The notes under the pieces: model-generated
The model's input: the letters and a program-made list of their open reading frames with translations, nothing else
Databases searched by the model: none
What the model was told of the DNA's origin: nothing
Translations under genes and position numbers: made by a program
Assembly: GCA_005798445.1 (NCBI GenBank)
Contig: SYJG01000295.1
Location: 1 to 43,025, forward strand
From: Planctomyces sp.
GTDB taxonomy: Bacteria > Planctomycetota > Planctomycetia > Planctomycetales > Planctomycetaceae
Direction of reading: 5' to 3'
DNA: 43,025 bases
Shown: piece by piece, positions 1 to 7,766 of the stretch
Position numbering within the stretch: position 1 is the stretch's first letter
Layout of the letters: every line of letters begins with the position of its first letter

Positions 1-2
1 GC

Positions 3-218
3 CCGAAGCAGCGTATGGCCCGTACGCTGCGAACCAAACAGGGCCGCAACACGTACAAGAAACGAAAGGGACAAATTGAACCGGTTTTCGGACAAATCAA
101 ACAAGCCACGGGCTTCCGCCAATTCTCCCTGCGAGGACTTCCGAAGATGAACGCCGAATGGCAACTTGTCTGCCTGACCCACAACCTCCTGAAGCTCTGG
201 CGAGCCGCCTTGGTCTAA
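3..218 (+). CDS. IS1182-type transposase, C-terminal fragment (cut by window start)
   Basis: The reading frame is open from the first bases of the window to a TAA at 216-218, so this is the 3' end of a longer gene. The visible 72 residues hold the block 'EPVFGQIKQATGFRQF' followed by 'LRGLPKMNAEWQLVC' and 'HNLLKLW'. This is the C-terminal signature of IS1182-family DDE transposases; the E of 'EPVFG' is the expected third acidic catalytic residue (family knowledge). Whether the element is intact cannot be judged because the left part lies outside the window. It lies upstream of the DUF1501 gene, where the DUF1549/DUF1553 partner gene often sits in planctomycetes. Confidence 0.85.
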   Translation, partial: PKQRMARTLRTKQGRNTYKKRKGQIEPVFGQIKQATGFRQFSLRGLPKMNAEWQLVCLTHNLLKLWRAALV

Positions 219-500
219 TCTCTCCCACTGCCCCACCGCCGCTCTGGCAAAAACGCCAATCGAAATTCACTGACTTCCGTTACAAAGACAAACTCCTAGG
301 GTCCGGTTCGGAACACCAACAGGCACTCAAACCGGACGCTATCGCGTTCCGGCTGATATTCTGATGTGAAACCATGCGGGCTTTAATCAGCAATGTCTCT
401 GCCACAAACACGTTGTCGCCGTTTTGAACAAAGTCCTTTAACGCCATAATTCACGTTCAAATTTTCGGCCCGAAATTTTACTCCTCGCGATCAAACGGGA
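219..500. other. Non-coding stretch: right flank of IS element and upstream region of the DUF1501 gene
   Basis: No convincing gene is seen. The first part is probably the non-coding right end of the insertion sequence. The exact end cannot be set, because the left end with its matching terminal inverted repeat is outside the window. The second part, AT-richer around 420-480, should hold the promoter of the DUF1501 gene, but I see no clear -35/-10 pair. Confidence 0.4.
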
Positions 501-1961
501 ATGAGCATGTCACTCGACCATCAAGATGTCACGAATCGCCGATTGTTTTTGCGGCACTCGACCGCTGTGGGAACGGCGGCATTGTCGGCGTTGCTGGCTG
601 ACCATCAGTCTTTGACTGCCGCAGATGCTCCGAAAGCTCACGCTGCGCTGCCTGGGTTTCCGAATTTTGCTCCGAAGGCGAAGCGGATTATTTACCTGTT
701 TCAATCCGGCGCGCCGTCGCAAATGGACCTGTTTGATCCGAAGCCGGAGTTGGAGAAGCGGCGCGGTGAAGACTTGCCGGATTCGATTCGGCAGGGGCAG
801 CGGCTGACGACGATGACGTCGGGGCAGGCGAAGTTTCCGGTCGCGCCGTCGATCTTCAAGTTCGCCCAGCACGGGCAGAGCGGGATGTGGATGAGCGACC
901 TCGTCCCGCAGATGTCGAGCATCGCGGATGAGTTCTGCATGATCCGCTCGGTGAACACCGAGGCGATCAATCACGATCCGGCGATCACGTTTTCGCAGAC
1001 CGGCTCGCAGTTGGCCGGACGGCCGAGCATCGGATCGTGGTTGAGCTACGGACTCGGCAGCGAGAACCAAGACTTGCCGGCGTATGTCGTGCTGACGAGT
1101 TTCGGCAGCGGTCGGCCGGATGATCAGCCGCTGTACGACCGGCTGTGGGGCGCGGGGTTCTTGCCCTCGAAGCATCAAGGGGTGAAGTTCCGCAATCGCG
1201 GAGACGCGGTGCTGTACTTGTCGAATCCGCCGGGAGTCGATGCCGCCGCGCGGCGCGGGACGCTCGATCGGTTGGCGAAGCTCAATCAAAAGCACTTCGA
1301 GCAAGTTGGTGACCCGGAGATCCAGACACGCATCGCGCAGTACGAGATGGCGTTTCGGATGCAGACCAGCGTGCCGGAATTGCTCGACCTGTCGAAAGAG
1401 CCGCAGCATGTGCTTGACAGCTACGGCCCGGATGTGAAACGCCCCGGCAGCTACGTGGCGAATTGCTTGCTAGCACGACGACTCGCCGAGCGAGACGTGC
1501 GGTTCGTGCAACTGTTCCACATGGGCTGGGATCATCACGGCGGACTGCCGGCGGCGATTCGCGGGCAGTGTAAGGACACGGACCAAGCAACCGCCGCGCT
1601 GATCAAAGACCTCAAGCAGCGCGACCTGTTGAAGGACACGCTGATCGTCTGGGGTGGCGAGTTTGGCCGCACGATTTATTCGCAAGGTGGCATCACTGCG
1701 ACGGACTATGGACGCGATCACCACCCGCGCTGCTTCACCGTGCTGATGGCCGGAGCGGGTGTGAAGACCGGCACGACGTTCGGCGAAACCGACGACTACT
1801 GCTACAACATCACTCGCGACCCGGTCCATGTGCATGATCTCAACGCGACGATCCTGCACCTGCTGGGGATCGACCACACGCGACTGACGTCTCGCTACCA
1901 AGGCCGCGATTTTCGTTTGACGGACATTCACGGTGAAGTCGTGAAAGGTGTGTTGGCGTAG
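501..1961 (+). CDS. DUF1501 domain protein (secreted, sulfatase/phosphatase-like fold)
   Basis: This 486-residue protein has the hallmarks of DUF1501. It opens with a twin-arginine-like segment 'NRRLFLRHS' and a hydrophobic stretch, then 'IYLFQSGAPSQMDLFDPKP', a central 'HMGWDHHGG' and near the end 'WGGEFGRT' and 'GRDHHPRCF'. Family knowledge: DUF1501 proteins are abundant in planctomycetes, are exported and are usually encoded next to a DUF1549/DUF1553 (planctomycete cytochrome) gene; they share the alkaline phosphatase/sulfatase fold, but their substrate is unknown. Here the partner type of gene is not adjacent: upstream is a transposase fragment, and the only DUF1549/DUF1553 gene in the window is at 12571-14829 on the other strand. 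The second ATG at 507 has better spacing from the GGGA at 497-500 and may be the true start. Confidence 0.93.
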   Translation: MSMSLDHQDVTNRRLFLRHSTAVGTAALSALLADHQSLTAADAPKAHAALPGFPNFAPKAKRIIYLFQSGAPSQMDLFDPKPELEKRRGEDLPDSIRQGQRLTTMTSGQAKFPVAPSIFKFAQHGQSGMWMSDLVPQMSSIADEFCMIRSVNTEAINHDPAITFSQTGSQLAGRPSIGSWLSYGLGSENQDLPAYVVLTSFGSGRPDDQPLYDRLWGAGFLPSKHQGVKFRNRGDAVLYLSNPPGVDAAARRGTLDRLAKLNQKHFEQVGDPEIQTRIAQYEMAFRMQTSVPELLDLSKEPQHVLDSYGPDVKRPGSYVANCLLARRLAERDVRFVQLFHMGWDHHGGLPAAIRGQCKDTDQATAALIKDLKQRDLLKDTLIVWGGEFGRTIYSQGGITATDYGRDHHPRCFTVLMAGAGVKTGTTFGETDDYCYNITRDPVHVHDLNATILHLLGIDHTRLTSRYQGRDFRLTDIHGEVVKGVLA

Positions 1962-2064
1962 AGCATTTGGAGTGCGGTGTGACAGCACCGCTCTGGAATC
2001 GTCGAAAAGATTGTTCGGCAGTGCCACTTCACCGATGTGGCAAGGATGGAATTGAGGGATATCC

Positions 2065-2361
2065 ATGAAGGGCAGTCACGCCAATCGGAAAGCGACGAAG
2101 GAAGAGATGACCATTGCGACCCAAGTGATTCAACAAGCCTACCCTGAGTACGATGTCGTTTGGGGTAGCCACGGAGATTATGGTGGTGGTCGCGCACCAA
2201 GGGATCACACGCTCTCGTTCAGACTTCGTGACAACTTCGGTAAATACCACTCGAATGTCATCTGGATCGCCCCAGAGTCGCTGACCAAGATCAATGTGGC
2301 TTGGGTGATAAAAATGGTGTCCGGTGGAACGAGTAACAAGGCAAGGTCGCGTCGAAGGTAG
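2065..2361 (+). CDS. Small hypothetical protein
   Basis: A 98-residue frame starts at an ATG preceded by GAGGG about eight bases upstream, a good ribosome binding site. The product is soluble, with an N-terminal 'HANRKATKEEM' segment, aromatic residues in the middle ('YPEYDVVWGSHGDYGGG') and a basic C-terminus ending in 'KARSRRR'. No family is recognised. Base composition is less G+C rich than the neighbours, which may mean recent arrival with the nearby insertion sequence (inference). It lies between the DUF1501 gene and an SDR gene on the same strand, 103 bases after the former. Confidence 0.55.
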   Translation: MKGSHANRKATKEEMTIATQVIQQAYPEYDVVWGSHGDYGGGRAPRDHTLSFRLRDNFGKYHSNVIWIAPESLTKINVAWVIKMVSGGTSNKARSRRR

Positions 2362-2428
2362 TTCGGAGCGAATTGATCGAAATGTCCAATACAGGACCAA
2401 CAATCTACAACTCAAAGGAACTGCATCC

Positions 2429-3160
2429 ATGAAACTGCAAGGTAAGACGGCGCTCGTTACGGGCGGGGCGACTGGTATTGGTTACGGCATTGCGAAGGCT
2501 TTGGCGGCGGAGGGCTGTCGTGTCGCGATCTCTGGACGTCGCGAAGAGGCACTCAAGACGGCGGTGGCCGAGTGGTGCGGGCAGCCGGCGATGATTTATC
2601 GCGCGTGCGATGTCGGTGACCGAGCGGGAGTCAACGCGCTGTTCGATTGGACGACGAAGGAGCTGGGACGGATCGACATCTTGGTGAACGCGGCGGGGAC
2701 GAACATCAAGAACCGTTCGATGGCCGAGATGCTGCCGGAGCAGTTCGACGAAGTCATGGCTGCGAATTCGACCGGCATCTACAACTGCATGTACGCGGTG
2801 CTGCCGCAGATGCGGGAGCGGAAGGATGGATTGATCATCAACATCTCGTCGATCAGCGGTAAACGAGCGTTCGCGATTGGCGGCATCGCCTACGTCGCGT
2901 CGAAGTTCGCGATGTCTGGCCTCTCGACCGCCGTCGCCAACGAGGACGGCAAGAATGGCATCCGCGTGACGACAATCTATCCGGGTGAGGTCGATACGCC
3001 GATCCTCGAAAAGCGTCCCAAGCCGGTCAGTGACGAGCATCGGGCGGCGATCCTCAAGCCGGAAGATTTTTCGGACATCGTGGTCGCCATCGCCTGCCTG
3101 CCGAGGCGGGCGCACGTCCCCGAACTGATCCTCAAGCCGACCCATCAGGACTATCAGTAG
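2429..3160 (+). CDS. Short-chain dehydrogenase/reductase (SDR family)
   Basis: The 243-residue product is a classical SDR, a NAD(P)-dependent oxidoreductase of cytosolic type. The cofactor motif TGGATGIG lies at residues 11-18, the structural NAAG at 87-90, the catalytic serine in 'ISSISG' near 140, and the catalytic YxxxK as YVASK at 155-159. I chose the ATG at 2429 because AAAGGA stands nine bases upstream and 'MKLQGKTALVTGG' is the normal SDR beginning; an open frame extends upstream to 2324 but looks non-coding. The substrate cannot be read from sequence. It is followed by a strong hairpin (3284-3314), so it probably ends a transcript. Confidence 0.93.
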   Translation: MKLQGKTALVTGGATGIGYGIAKALAAEGCRVAISGRREEALKTAVAEWCGQPAMIYRACDVGDRAGVNALFDWTTKELGRIDILVNAAGTNIKNRSMAEMLPEQFDEVMAANSTGIYNCMYAVLPQMRERKDGLIINISSISGKRAFAIGGIAYVASKFAMSGLSTAVANEDGKNGIRVTTIYPGEVDTPILEKRPKPVSDEHRAAILKPEDFSDIVVAIACLPRRAHVPELILKPTHQDYQ

Positions 3161-3232
3161 AGAGTGGTGAGTTGGAAGGCAGGGCATGTGGATTTGTCTT
3201 GCTCGCCACTCCGAACTCACCACTTCCAACTC
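3161..3232. repeat. Heptamer-phased inverted repeat after the SDR gene
   Basis: Directly after the SDR stop codon, 3163-3173 pairs perfectly with 3214-3224, and 3169-3178 pairs perfectly with 3223-3232, giving two mutually exclusive foldings. The right half has ACT exactly every seven bases (3208, 3215, 3222, 3229), and the left half has AGT at 3163 and 3170. The element is therefore a degenerate 7-bp tandem array in each arm. It resembles other heptamer-phased arrays in this window (3836, 10887, 14776, 17789, 21741, 27541). Confidence 0.7.
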
Positions 3233-3283
3233 CCGTTAGGCTAGGAACGGCGGGAATTCGTCCATAGAATCCTGCCCGCCACG

Positions 3284-3314
3284 CAGCCCGGCTGACTCAT
3301 AAGCAGCCGGGCTG
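3284..3314 (+). terminator. Probable transcription terminator hairpin upstream of greA
   Basis: CAGCCCGGCTG at 3284-3294 and its exact reverse complement at 3304-3314 form an 11-bp G+C-rich stem with a 9-base loop, followed by TTGGTTT. This fits an intrinsic terminator for the SDR transcript, though the T tract is weak. It could instead act in the greA leader, 48 bases before the greA start. Confidence 0.6.
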
Positions 3315-3361
3315 TTGGTTTAGTCAGTTTCGATTTGACCGTTTTGAAAGGGCCATCGGCC

Positions 3362-3835
3362 ATGGAACGCGAGCCGATTTCCGTTGAAGGCTACAACAAG
3401 CTCCGCGAAGAAATTCGCCGAATGGAAGAAGACGAGATGCCCAAACTGGCGGAGCTCATCGCCGACGCTCGCGCCGAAGGTGATCTCCGCGAGAACGCCG
3501 AATACCACGGCCAGCGCGAGAACCAAGGACGGATGCAGGCCAAGATCAATCAGCTCAAGCATCGGCTGGCCAACTGCGTAATCGTAGACAAGTCCACGCT
3601 CCCGAAAGGGATCGCGGCGTTCGGCTCGGTCGTCATGCTGAAGGATCTGAGCAACAACAAAAAAGAAGGCTACGAACTGGTCGGGCCGGGTGAGGAAGAC
3701 TACGACGCGGACATCATGAAGATTCTGCTCAGCGGGCCTCTCGGTCAGGCGATTCAAGGCAAGAAGGTCGGCGACGTGGTCAAGCTGTCCACGCCGCGCG
3801 GCGAACGGAAGTTAGAAGTCACCGAGGTGAAATAG
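3362..3835 (+). CDS. greA: Transcription elongation factor GreA
   Basis: GreA binds in the RNA polymerase secondary channel and stimulates cleavage of backtracked transcripts. The 157-residue length is normal for the family. The N-terminal coiled coil carries the acidic tip 'EGDLRENAEYHGQRE' (about residues 38-52), which matches the catalytic loop of known GreA proteins. The C-terminal FKBP-like domain shows 'GSVVMLKDL', 'DIMKILLSGPLGQAIQGKK' and 'GDVVKLSTPRGERKLEV'. ATG at 3362 is preferred over an in-frame TTG at 3335 because GAAAGGG lies nine bases before it and the family begins here. The gene has its own unit, with a hairpin before it and a G-rich heptamer array after it. Confidence 0.97.
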   Translation: MEREPISVEGYNKLREEIRRMEEDEMPKLAELIADARAEGDLRENAEYHGQRENQGRMQAKINQLKHRLANCVIVDKSTLPKGIAAFGSVVMLKDLSNNKKEGYELVGPGEEDYDADIMKILLSGPLGQAIQGKKVGDVVKLSTPRGERKLEVTEVK

Positions 3836-3877
3836 GGATTTGGGATTGGGGGCTAGGGGCTAGGGGTTAGGGAACAA
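3836..3877 (+). repeat. G-rich heptamer tandem array (potential G-quadruplex)
   Basis: Immediately after the greA stop, six 7-base units follow without gap: GGATTTG, GGATTGG, GGGCTAG, GGGCTAG, GGGTTAG, GGAACAA. The same bases contain five runs of three or more G (3842, 3848, 3856, 3863, 3870), each separated by exactly three bases, a canonical G-quadruplex pattern. It ends a few bases before the GGAG ribosome binding site (3884-3887) of the next gene. Confidence 0.75.
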
Positions 3878-3894
3878 CAAGCCGGAGATGAACG

Positions 3895-5142
3895 ATGCGA
3901 TGTACGTTGGCGATTGGTCTCTTGGGTTTCATGGTGGCGAGCGCATCCGCTGGCGATTGGGCGGAGTTTCGAGGACCAACGGGGCAGGGACACGCGGCGG
4001 CTTCCAAGTTGCCGACGGAATGGTCCTCGACCAAAAACGTCGCTTGGAAGACCGGGATCGCGGGACTCGGCTGGTCGTCGCCAATCGTGGTGGGGGATCG
4101 CATCTATTTGACGACCGCTGTGCCAACCGGTGACGACGACAAAAAAGATCAATCGCTGCGAACGATCTGCCTCAGCGCGGCGACCGGGAAATCTCTGTGG
4201 GACAAAGAAATTTTTTTGCAGGACGGCAAGACGGCGAAACCGATTCACTCGAAGAATAGCCACGCCAGTCCGACACCGATTTCTGACGGCAAACACCTCT
4301 TCGTGCATTTTGGAGCACAAGGGACCGCCTGCCTGACGCTTGATGGTGCGGTCGTCTGGCAGAACCGCGAGTTCCAGTACGAGATGCGGCACGGCAACGG
4401 CGGCTCGCCGATTCTGGTCGATGACCTGCTGGTCTTCTCGTGCGACGGCTTGGACAAGATGTTCGTCGTCGCGCTTGACCGGGCGACCGGAAAGGTTCGC
4501 TGGCAAATCGCTCGCGAGCACAAGAACGGCAATAAGTTCTCGTTCGGCACGCCGCTGCTGATCGAGGTCAATGGCGAGAAACAGATCGTTGCTCCTGGCA
4601 CGTTTCACGTCGCGGCGTATCGCCCGAAGGACGGCAGCGAAATCTGGCGAGTCGATTACGGGCTGGGCTACTCGGTCATCCCGCGTCCGGTGTTCGGGCA
4701 CGGATTGATCTTCCTGAGTTCCGGCTACGACACGCCCGTCCTGATGGCGATCAAGCCGGACGGGAAAGGCAACGTCACTGAGACGCACGTCGCCTGGAAG
4801 ACGAACAAGTCCGCGCCGCACACTCCGTCACCTTTGCTGGTCGGCGATCAGTTGTACGTCGTCAGCGACGGCGGCATTGCGACCTGTTTCAACGCGGTCA
4901 GTGGCGAGCAAGTCTGGCAGAAGCGGATCGGCGGCAACTTCTCTTCGTCGCCGCTCTTCGCCGACGGCAAGATCTATTTGCAGAGCGAGCAGGGTGACGG
5001 GATCGTCTTGAAGCCTGGTTCAGAGTACGTCGAACTCGCCAAGAACGAACTCGAACCACGCACGTTCGCGTCGTATGCCGTCGCCGACGGGGCGCTGCTG
5101 ATTCGGACGGAGACGCAGCTTTATCGGATTCAGCAGCGGTAG
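3895..5142 (+). CDS. Secreted PQQ-type beta-propeller (BamB-like) repeat protein
   Basis: A 415-residue protein with a signal peptide (residues 1-20, ending 'ASAG') followed by 'WAEFRGPTGQG', the usual opening of planctomycete PQQ-like propellers. Repeated blades carry W-K/W-R-x and 'G..LW' motifs, for example 'TGKSLWDKEIF', 'TGKVRWQIAREH', 'DGSEIWRVDYG' and 'SGEQVWQKRIGG'. Family knowledge: such eight-bladed propellers occur in BamB and in quinoprotein dehydrogenases; the planctomycete versions are mostly of unknown role and need not bind PQQ. Start ATG 3895 has GGAG seven bases upstream. It converges on cysE across a strong palindrome at 5153-5226. Confidence 0.92.
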   Translation: MRCTLAIGLLGFMVASASAGDWAEFRGPTGQGHAAASKLPTEWSSTKNVAWKTGIAGLGWSSPIVVGDRIYLTTAVPTGDDDKKDQSLRTICLSAATGKSLWDKEIFLQDGKTAKPIHSKNSHASPTPISDGKHLFVHFGAQGTACLTLDGAVVWQNREFQYEMRHGNGGSPILVDDLLVFSCDGLDKMFVVALDRATGKVRWQIAREHKNGNKFSFGTPLLIEVNGEKQIVAPGTFHVAAYRPKDGSEIWRVDYGLGYSVIPRPVFGHGLIFLSSGYDTPVLMAIKPDGKGNVTETHVAWKTNKSAPHTPSPLLVGDQLYVVSDGGIATCFNAVSGEQVWQKRIGGNFSSSPLFADGKIYLQSEQGDGIVLKPGSEYVELAKNELEPRTFASYAVADGALLIRTETQLYRIQQR

Positions 5143-5152
5143 CATTGGTTTG

Positions 5153-5226
5153 AAACCAGCACGACTCGCAAGCGAGTGATAAATCCGCAATGGAGCGGAC
5201 CACTCGCTTGCGCGTCGTGCTGGTTT
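5153..5226. terminator. Family A palindrome, likely bidirectional terminator
   Basis: Arms 5153-5178 and 5201-5226 are reverse complements over 26 bases with one mismatch, separated by 22 bases. AAA begins the left arm and a T tract follows the right arm, so the stem works as a terminator in both directions. It sits between the convergent propeller gene and cysE and touches the cysE stop codon. Related copies (core CAGCACGACGCG...CGAGTGG) occur at 9271-9349, 11339-11410 and 42102-42159. Confidence 0.85.
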
Positions 5227-6159
5227 TTACGACGCTTCGCGGAAGCGAAGCTGTGCTCGTTCCAGCGTGACCTGCGTGTTGGGCGGTACGCTTTTCATGA
5301 TCGCGCAGCTGGAGCCAATCACCGATTTCTTGCCGATGACTGTGTCGCCGCCGAGTACTGTGGCGTTTGCGTAGATGACGACTCCCTCTTCGATCGTCGG
5401 GTGTCGCTTCGCGCCGCGGATGATGTTTCCGTTCTCGTCCTTCGGGAAGTTGGATGCACCGAGCGTGACGCCTTGGTACAGCCGCACATTACTTTCGATG
5501 ACGGTGGTCTCGCCGATGACGACGCCAGTGCCGTGATCGATGAAAAACGACGGGCCAATCTGTGCTCCGGGATGAATGTCAATGCCGGTGCGGCTGTGAG
5601 ACCACTCGGACATGATCCGCGGGATGAACGGGACTTGCAGGCGGTAAAGCTCGTGAGCGATGCGATGTACGGTGATCGCTTCGAGACCGGGGTAGCAGAA
5701 GATGATCTCGTCGAGATTCTTCGCGGCGGGGTCGCCGTCGAAGGCGGCTTGCACGTCGGCGGCCAGCATTCGCCGCATTTCTGGGAGCGTTTCGAGAAAA
5801 TTGAAGGCTCGGAGCTGAGCTGGCGTCAGGAAGTCGATCGCGGAACCGTCCGCATCGACGGGTGGGCTGACACGGGATTCGTGCTCGAACGCGCGAGCAA
5901 TTTGCTCGGACAGCGAGTCATAGATGCCGTCGATGAGATCACCGGTGTGGTACACGACATTGCCCAGGTGCAAGTTCTGGCGGCGGCGATATCCGGGATA
6001 CAGCACCTCGGTCAGATCAAACAGGATCTGCACGATTGCTTCGCGGCTGGGCAAAGCCGTATGGCCCAGATGATTGATCGAGCCGATTTGCTGGTAGGTC
6101 TCGACGATCTGATTCGTCAAGTCGGGCAGGCGAGTCTTGAACGAGACATTGCTGGACAT
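5227..6159 (-). CDS. cysE: Serine O-acetyltransferase (EpsC/CysE type)
   Basis: CysE acetylates L-serine with acetyl-CoA, the first step of cysteine synthesis in the cytosol. The 310-residue product has a long helical N-terminal domain and a C-terminal left-handed beta-helix of hexapeptide repeats. Diagnostic blocks are '[15 protein letters not shown]', '[17 protein letters not shown]' with the catalytic Asp-His pair, 'LYQGVTLGA' and '[20 protein letters not shown]'. I start at 6159 because AGGAG lies nine bases upstream (6167-6171 on the plus strand); the frame extends to 6276 but that part is unlike the family. With cysH at 26368-27159 it gives both arms of sulfate-to-cysteine metabolism in this window, though they are 20 kb apart. 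Confidence 0.95.
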   Translation of the reverse strand: MSSNVSFKTRLPDLTNQIVETYQQIGSINHLGHTALPSREAIVQILFDLTEVLYPGYRRRQNLHLGNVVYHTGDLIDGIYDSLSEQIARAFEHESRVSPPVDADGSAIDFLTPAQLRAFNFLETLPEMRRMLAADVQAAFDGDPAAKNLDEIIFCYPGLEAITVHRIAHELYRLQVPFIPRIMSEWSHSRTGIDIHPGAQIGPSFFIDHGTGVVIGETTVIESNVRLYQGVTLGASNFPKDENGNIIRGAKRHPTIEEGVVIYANATVLGGDTVIGKKSVIGSSCAIMKSVPPNTQVTLERAQLRFREAS

Positions 6160-6663
6160 TGGGCGGCTCCTGCGAACGGGCTGACCGCTGCGAGACAACG
6201 TCTTCGGCACGGACAGCGGAGCGTCTGACAACAAATCCGGAACGAACAAACGAAGTGCGGCGTTCACGGCAGACACCTGCGGCGGATTCTAGGGAAGCGA
6301 AGGGGAACAGTCAGCCTGGAAAGGCGGACGTACTTCGCCTGCATCGGCCGGAGAACTGGCATGCGATGAGCGATTCCGAACTTCGGCACGTCCGGCAAAG
6401 CTGCGAAACTTTGCCGGATCGCTCTTGCGAAGTCACCCGATGCGTCAGCGAGGGCGAGCGATTCAACCGGAGACTGTCGTGCAAACGAAGTCGATATTCC
6501 TCGCACGTCCAGATTTGAGACTTCTGAGCGGCAAGGCGCTAGCCGCCCGTCTCGGCCGATCTGATGGACCGGCGGCTAGCGCCGTACCGCTCAGAAACAT
6601 CTCACCAATGGCCATGCGAGGCATCGAGCGCACGCCCTCGCTGACGCTTCGGGTGACTTTGAA
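6160..6663. other. Gene-free 500-base stretch with nested palindromes
   Basis: No gene is supported. The stretch should hold the cysE promoter at its left side (cysE reads leftwards from 6159). From 6430 to 6659 it is occupied by two nested palindromes described separately. The frames open across it are made of palindrome sequence and lack family resemblance. Confidence 0.6.
6430..6659. repeat. Nested palindromes: family C outer arms, family D inner arms
   Basis: Outer arms 6430-6460 and 6629-6659 are reverse complements over 31 bases with two mismatches (core TCACCCGA..GCGTCAGCGAGGGCG). Inside them, arms 6522-6547 and 6571-6596 are reverse complements over 26 bases with two mismatches (core CTGAGCGGCAAGGCGCTAGC). 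The two pairs have unrelated sequences, so one element appears inserted within the other. The right outer arm ends five bases before the stop codon of the TPR gene, where it may serve as terminator. Confidence 0.8.
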
Positions 6664-7689
6664 CTACCGCTGGTTGCGGAGTTGCTCAAGCTGCTGCGGG
6701 GTGAGCCCGCCATTCGACGGCGTGCCGGTGGCGAATGGATTGAAGACGCTCGCGGGACGTGCGACTCCCCGCGTCGTGGCTGGGACCGCTCCGAGGGCCG
6801 GAGCGACCTGGGAATGTGGCACGGCGGTCGGTGGAGGTTGCTGGGCGACTGTCTGTTGAATGCCGAGGATGTCGTGCGGACTCAGCCGATGCTCGGCGAC
6901 GGGCACTGTCTGAAGGTTCGTGATGCTCGGCAGTGCTCCGGCCGGTGCTTGCATCTCCGGTCGTGGGCGATTGCTAGTGCCTGTGAGAACGTTTTTGGTT
7001 TCCTTTTCCACGCGGATTTCTGCCAGCCAAAACTGGGCCTGTTCGAGCGTCGGCTTTTTCACGACCGCTTGCACGAAGTGCTGCTCAGCCAAGTCGAGCT
7101 TGCCTTGATCGTGCAGGATTAGACCGAGGTTGTATTCTGCTTCGGCCTCGCCAACGGAGTTGACGAACAATGGTCTCGCGGTGACCAAATCGCCGGACTT
7201 CGCGGTCGCGACGGCGAGATGAAACCGAATCGTGTCGTCGCTGGGTGCGATTTGCAGTCCCTGTTTGAGCGTATCGATCGCTTGCGGCCATTTTTCTTGA
7301 GCGGCGTAGAATTGGCCCAAAGCGTCGAGGACCAGCGCATTGTTGGGTGAATTCTTGAGTGCCCTACGAAAGCCCTGTTCGGCCTCGGCAGTGCGTCCCG
7401 CGAGTTGGTCCATGCGGGCCAACCCCAACAACGCTTCGATCGACTGCGGTTCGTCGTGCAGCACTCGCTGGTAGCGTTCACGGGCTTCGGTCATGTTGCC
7501 AAGTTGCTCTTGCCACTTGGCGTAGGCCAAATCGAGTTTGCTCGGTTCTTTGAGCTTCTTGCGGTTCGCTTTGGCCTGCCGACCATCCACGTCGCGCTTG
7601 GCGAATGATGGCCAGTCGCGACTCGAAGTCGCACAGCCGGTCAACAGGCCCAGCATCAAGGTCACAGTGGTGAAGCGAGTCATCGACAT
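6664..7689 (-). CDS. TPR-repeat lipoprotein
   Basis: The 341-residue product begins with a lipoprotein signal, hydrophobic segment then 'LLTGC' lipobox (Cys near residue 19). A run of tetratricopeptide repeats follows from about residue 50 to 210, visible as 'AYAKWQEQLGNMTEARERY', 'IEALLGLARMDQLAG', 'ALVLDALGQFYAAQEKWP' and 'AEYNLGLILHDQGKLDLA'. The C-terminal third is Pro/Gln-rich and probably disordered. TPR lipoproteins act as scaffolds for envelope complexes (family knowledge). It follows the AAA+ ATPase gene on the same strand with 77 bases between, and a second lipoprotein gene lies upstream of that, so the three may form one envelope-related unit (inference). Confidence 0.88.
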   Translation of the reverse strand: MSMTRFTTVTLMLGLLTGCATSSRDWPSFAKRDVDGRQAKANRKKLKEPSKLDLAYAKWQEQLGNMTEARERYQRVLHDEPQSIEALLGLARMDQLAGRTAEAEQGFRRALKNSPNNALVLDALGQFYAAQEKWPQAIDTLKQGLQIAPSDDTIRFHLAVATAKSGDLVTARPLFVNSVGEAEAEYNLGLILHDQGKLDLAEQHFVQAVVKKPTLEQAQFWLAEIRVEKETKNVLTGTSNRPRPEMQAPAGALPSITNLQTVPVAEHRLSPHDILGIQQTVAQQPPPTAVPHSQVAPALGAVPATTRGVARPASVFNPFATGTPSNGGLTPQQLEQLRNQR

Positions 7690-7766
7690 GCCACACTTCC
7701 GTGTGCAACGAACGTAAATCCGCGCGAGGTGATTTGAGAGGGTTCGGTCGTCTGGGCAAGTTTGTG

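Noticed and set aside
158..364. A 68-codon frame overlapping the transposase end
   Set aside because: It overlaps the transposase in another frame and has no ribosome binding site.
5176..6228. A 350-codon plus-strand frame opposite cysE
   Set aside because: The minus strand encodes an unmistakable serine acetyltransferase; the frame also begins within the terminator palindrome.
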